In this document: piece after piece, positions 23,006-25,509 of the stretch | Numbering within the stretch: the first letter of the stretch is position 1 | How the letters are laid out: the number at the start of each line of letters is the position of its first letter | DNA from: a virus | IMG/VR virus record: IMGVR_UViG_3300010158_003988 | Span: 1 to 25,509 of that record | Direction: 5' to 3' (one strand) | Length of the DNA stretch: 25,509 nucleotides | The notes under the pieces: model-generated | The model's database searches: none | What the model saw: only the letters and a program-made list of their open reading frames with translations | What the model was told of the DNA's origin: nothing | Translations under genes and position numbers: made by a program

Positions 23006-23389
23006 GGTAATTGATCGGCGTTTGCTGCGACGTTGGCTCATTTCTTTTAAACTCACCTGCGGTCCAATTTGTATCACAACATCTTTGCTGTTCATTGTTT
23101 TTACCACTGCTTTAAACTCTGTCCAATCCTGTTTTAAAAACACATTGATGGGAATAATTCTGTTGCTTTCCCACCACCAAACATCTCCCAATTCTAGGAA
23201 TTTTACTTTTTGTTCTGTGGTTTTCAGTGCTGAAAAATCATAGATTGTAGTGATCTGTTCATCACTGTTTTGCACAATGCCTACATATTCAACACCACCA
23301 TAGGTCAGTAGGGTAAGATAAGGGTACTGATCTAGTAGTTGTTTAATTTCTTCCACGTTTCTCGCTAAATATGTTATAAAGGCAATCAT
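22985..23389 (-). CDS. Conserved-type phage hypothetical protein, leftward
   Basis: A 134-residue protein on the opposite strand to its neighbours. Residues YLARNVEEIKQLLDQYPYLT open it, followed by YGGVEYVGIVQNSDEQITTI, a WWWESNRIIPINVFLKQDW block and a very basic end (SQRRSKRRSITLVRRVG). Such proteins, with the WWWESNR-IPIN block, seem to recur in large marine phages; function unknown. Its 3' end overlaps the DnaE-like gene by 21 bp in convergent orientation, and its start codon overlaps the start of the rightward gene at 23388. A TATAAATA box on the minus strand (23410-23417) may drive it. Confidence 0.8.
   Translation of the reverse strand: MIAFITYLARNVEEIKQLLDQYPYLTLLTYGGVEYVGIVQNSDEQITTIYDFSALKTTEQKVKFLELGDVWWWESNRIIPINVFLKQDWTEFKAVVKTMNSKDVVIQIGPQVSLKEMSQRRSKRRSITLVRRVG
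23375..23380 (+). promoter_or_regulatory. Late-promoter-like box for the rightward structural genes
   Basis: TATAAA (in GTTATAAAGG) lies just before the ATGs at 23388 and 23392, without a -35 box. T4-type late promoters consist only of TATAAATA at -10, so this may be a weak match. The AAAGG also serves as ribosome site, so only one of the two functions may be real. Confidence 0.3.
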
Positions 23390-23498
23390 GAATGATCACT
23401 ATCAAAACATATTTATATTCTATCGTGGTGGAGGTCCAGATTTTCGACCCCACTATATTTACTACAAGGAATCGCCGAGTGTACTCAAGAGCCGTTAA
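23388..23498 (+). CDS. Possible short ORF overlapping the next gene's start
   Basis: A 36-codon frame (MNDHYQNIFIFYRGGGPDFR onwards, to TAA at 23496) starts four bases before the next gene's ATG, with AAAGG at the better spacing (5 nt). Its composition looks protein-like, rich in aromatic residues. It could be a separate leader peptide, the true N-terminus joined to the next frame by a +1 shift, or chance. No frameshift signal is obvious. Confidence 0.25.
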   Translation: MNDHYQNIFIFYRGGGPDFRPHYIYYKESPSVLKSR

Positions 23499-23886
23499 AG
23501 TCTATCAAGGTATAGATAACCCAGTGCAGATTGTAATTAAAAACCAAGATCAAAAAGCAGTGAATCTAACTGGATACACTGTGGAAGCACAAATACAAGA
23601 CCCTGTTAATCAGTTAACAGTTACAACTTACCCTGTGACTTTCAGTGACATAACCAAGGGCCAAGGAACATTTACGTTTACCAAGGTGGTAATTGATGAC
23701 TTGGAACAGAGATTTTACAAGTTGACTTTTAAGGTTACCAAGACGTCAGACAACTCCGAACTGCCACTGTACGTGGATGACAATTACGGAGTTCCTTTAG
23801 ATTTACAAATAATGCCAGCTTATTGGAGCAACACACAACCTGCTCCGGGCATTGATCAAAGTGTGGTTGATGGTGGATACATCTAA
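23392..23886 (+). CDS. Tail-fibre-associated / baseplate-like structural protein
   Basis: A 164-residue beta-rich protein. The core RAVKVYQGIDNPVQIVIKNQ, DQKAVNLTGYTVEAQIQDPV, FYKLTFKVTKTSDN and LYVDDNYGVPLDLQIMPAYW resembles the small immunoglobulin-like domain (BppU/fibre N-terminal type) found in phage proteins encoded just before tail fibres. The N-terminal start is uncertain: the ATG at 23392 is used, but the 36-codon overlapping frame at 23388 competes for the ribosome site, and GTG codons at 23425/23428 are also possible. The stop overlaps the tail-fibre start (TAATG). A structural role at the tail tip or fibre base is inferred from fold-like sequence and position. Confidence 0.75.
   Translation: MITIKTYLYSIVVEVQIFDPTIFTTRNRRVYSRAVKVYQGIDNPVQIVIKNQDQKAVNLTGYTVEAQIQDPVNQLTVTTYPVTFSDITKGQGTFTFTKVVIDDLEQRFYKLTFKVTKTSDNSELPLYVDDNYGVPLDLQIMPAYWSNTQPAPGIDQSVVDGGYI
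23410..23417 (-). promoter_or_regulatory. T4-type late promoter box (TATAAATA) on the minus strand
   Basis: The exact T4 late consensus TATAAATA reads leftwards here, about 20 bases upstream of the ATG of the leftward gene at 23389, with no -35 box. It lies inside the first codons of the rightward gene. A phage gp55-like sigma factor would be needed; none is in the window. Confidence 0.45.
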
Positions 23887-25509
23887 TGACTGTTGCCAAT
23901 GTACAAGTAACCCAAGTACTATTCAAACGTGGTAATACTGCTCTTGCCCAAACCTATATAGGACCTTTAGGCGAAGCGGTACTGGACACCGGATTAGGCA
24001 CATTGCGACTGCAGGATGGTGTAACTCCTGGTGGACGCTTGATGGCCACAGCAGCACAGGCCAACGCAATAGTCGGTGGCAGTACTTACGGCAATGCCAA
24101 CGTGGCGGCATACTTGCCCACATATTCGGGCAACATCACTGCCGGGAACACACGTACAGGTAATATTTTTACCAACAATTATTTTTATGCCAATGGTGCT
24201 CCATTTGTCAGCAGTAACTACAGCAATGTTGATGTAGCCAGTTACTTGCCTACTTATTCAGGCAACATCACTGCCGGTAATGTGCTCGCAAATCGCCATC
24301 TCTATGCCAACGGCGTCAACATATTGACCAGTATCAACAACAGCATACTAGCATCCAACTCAGCCATCGCCACCTTACAGACTCAAGTCTACAGTAACGC
24401 CAATGTAGCAACATACCTGCCTAGTTATGCGGGATCAATTTCAGGTACCATCACCACAGCCACTCAACCCAATATCAATCAACTTGGTGTACTCAACTCA
24501 TTGGCCACAGCCGGTGACGCCACAATCAACGGTAACTTAACAGTAACCGGAAATATTAATTTTATCGGTAATGTAACCAATCAAACAGTTACAGGAAATT
24601 CGGGACAGTTCTTTGGCAATGCCAGCGGATTTGGTGCCTTGTATGCTGGCATAGGTACAGGATATCTCAATGAACCACAAATGGCATTCCAAGTGGCCAC
24701 CAACTTCAATGGGTACAGCGGAATGACCATGCAAAATATCAATTCCGGTAGCCAGGCCAGCAGTGTACTTAGTATTCTCCCCAACAACGGAAGTCTGTTG
24801 GATACCTATATTGCCATGGGCATTGGCAGCAGTAATTTTAGCTATCCTGGCTATAGTCTTCTTGGTCGGAATGATGCTTTTATCAACGTGTCCGGAAATT
24901 CGGTAACTGGTAGTGGAAATTTAGTATTAGTTACAACAACATTCACTGACATTGTATTTGCCACTGCGTCCCGTGAAGTAATGAGAATTACTGCTGGCAA
25001 TGTGGTTCAGATTCAATCTAACACTGCCAGCACCAGTGCCACATCAGGCGCTTTGACAGTGGCTGGTGGTGTGGGTGTTTCTGGCACAGTCACAGTGGCC
25101 AACACAGTTGTGGTACAGGGAGTTGACTTACTTGCCAATGTAAGCAGTTTAGCAAATCAAATTGTCACAGCCAACACAGCAATGAAGGGCTATGTTGACA
25201 CACAAATCACGACAGTGACCACAGCGTGGACTGCCAATGCTGGAGCTCAGGCCACCGAACTAGTTAATTTAGATCTTAAGATTATTGCAGCCAATACCTA
25301 TGCCAATAACAATGTCACTGGGGCCAATGCCGCAATACAATCACTCAATGCCAATATAGGCAGTTACTACATCTATGCCAATGCCAATGTGGCAGGTTTA
25401 CAAGGTCAAATTATCGGTGCCAATATAGCATGGCAGGCCAATGCAGCCACGCAGCAGGGGTTGATACAAGCAACAAGTGCCAATATTGGCAGTTACTACA
25501 CTTATGCCA
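23886..25509 (+). CDS. Large repetitive tail fibre/tail spike-like protein (3' end beyond window)
   Basis: An uninterrupted frame of 541 codons runs from the ATG at 23886 off the right edge. The N-terminus QVLFKRGNTALAQTYIGPLG followed by DTGLGTLRLQDGVTPGG matches the attachment domain of phage tail fibres (RG-T ... GPLGE ... RL-DG-TPGG, as in major tropism determinant-type proteins). The rest is Asn/Ala/Thr/Gly-rich with repeats of Y-x-N-x-x-VA-x-YLP-x-Y-x-G-x-I, NLTVTGNINFIGNV strands, SATSGALTVAGGVGVSGTV (a motif common in phage fibre shafts), and later SANIGSYYxYA repeats with probable coiled-coil or trimeric character. It would bind host surface glycan, fitting with a phage that also modifies such glycans. 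Confidence 0.92.
   Translation, partial: MTVANVQVTQVLFKRGNTALAQTYIGPLGEAVLDTGLGTLRLQDGVTPGGRLMATAAQANAIVGGSTYGNANVAAYLPTYSGNITAGNTRTGNIFTNNYFYANGAPFVSSNYSNVDVASYLPTYSGNITAGNVLANRHLYANGVNILTSINNSILASNSAIATLQTQVYSNANVATYLPSYAGSISGTITTATQPNINQLGVLNSLATAGDATINGNLTVTGNINFIGNVTNQTVTGNSGQFFGNASGFGALYAGIGTGYLNEPQMAFQVATNFNGYSGMTMQNINSGSQASSVLSILPNNGSLLDTYIAMGIGSSNFSYPGYSLLGRNDAFINVSGNSVTGSGNLVLVTTTFTDIVFATASREVMRITAGNVVQIQSNTASTSATSGALTVAGGVGVSGTVTVANTVVVQGVDLLANVSSLANQIVTANTAMKGYVDTQITTVTTAWTANAGAQATELVNLDLKIIAANTYANNNVTGANAAIQSLNANIGSYYIYANANVAGLQGQIIGANIAWQANAATQQGLIQATSANIGSYYTYA
24087..24446 (+). repeat. Three degenerate repeats in the tail fibre gene
   Basis: Copies begin at 24087 (YGNANVAAYLPTYSGNITAG), 24219 (YSNVDVASYLPTYSGNITAG) and 24390 (YSNANVATYLPSYAGSISG), all in frame, 132 and 171 bp apart. 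They are repeats of a fibre-shaft unit, a usual substrate for length change by recombination. Confidence 0.85.
25347..25509 (+). repeat. Second repeat family at the 3' edge of the tail fibre gene
   Basis: NANIGSYYIYA at 25347 and SANIGSYYTYA at 25476 are 129 bp apart in frame, separated by a heptad-like ANVAGLQGQIIGANIAW segment. More copies may lie beyond the window. Confidence 0.75.

Noticed and set aside
23923-24787. Leftward frames opposite the tail fibre gene
   Set aside because: The rightward frame is open to the window edge with fibre motifs and repeats; the leftward frames have no support.
24087-25509. CRISPR array or tandem DNA repeats
   Set aside because: The repeats are degenerate, in frame and protein-level, with uneven spacing.

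Overview
The window reads as part of a large tailed-phage genome (Caudoviricetes, T4-like, probably a myovirus) infecting a Gram-negative bacterium. The phage signals are a UvsW-type helicase, dense runs of overlapping small genes of phage type, a tail-fibre-like gene running off the right edge, TATAAATA late-promoter-like boxes, and almost no intergenic space. The Gram-negative host is inferred from the GT9 (heptosyltransferase-like) and CDP-dideoxysugar (RfbH-like) enzymes and from near-perfect sigma-70 promoters. No rRNA, tRNA, integrase, IS element or CRISPR array was seen.

Layout. (1) 1-7466, minus strand: an eleven-gene glycan operon read leftwards from one strong promoter. In order of transcription it holds an NDP-sugar SDR, an RfbH/E1-type CDP-4-keto-6-deoxyglucose 3-dehydrase, a split transketolase pair, GT17 and GT34-like glycosyltransferases, a second SDR, a second split transketolase pair, a cupin sugar isomerase, and a sugar nucleotidyltransferase cut by the window edge. 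Many junctions are ATGA overlaps. (2) 7571-10651, plus strand: a divergent operon with a GT-like protein, a GT9 glycosyltransferase, an FkbM methyltransferase and a GT9-related protein. (3) 10748-12666: phage groES-groEL with its own promoter and terminator. (4) 12792-15601: small, probably early genes around an AAA+ ATPase. Most are preceded by copies of one sigma-70 promoter cassette, and one copy drives no obvious gene (15614-15820). (5) 15821-17016: two signal-peptide proteins, closed by tandem terminators. (6) 17120-23005: a replication/recombination module with a possible HARP-like protein, UvsW, conserved phage proteins, a possible gp62-like clamp-loader subunit, a zinc-finger protein and a drastically shortened C-family (DnaE-like) polymerase that keeps the catalytic aspartate triad. 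(7) 22985-25509: a minus-strand gene whose start codon overlaps that of a rightward structural operon (tail-fibre-associated protein, then a repetitive tail fibre).

How it may work together (inference). Regions 1 and 2 would make and transfer an unusual, probably two-carbon-branched 3,6-dideoxy sugar, to alter host surface glycan or decorate the virion. GroES/GroEL would fold phage proteins. The early cassettes would act soon after entry. The replication module and the tail genes follow. The strongest leads are the miniature DnaE-like protein and the duplicated minimal TPP-enzyme pairs next to an E1 dehydrase.
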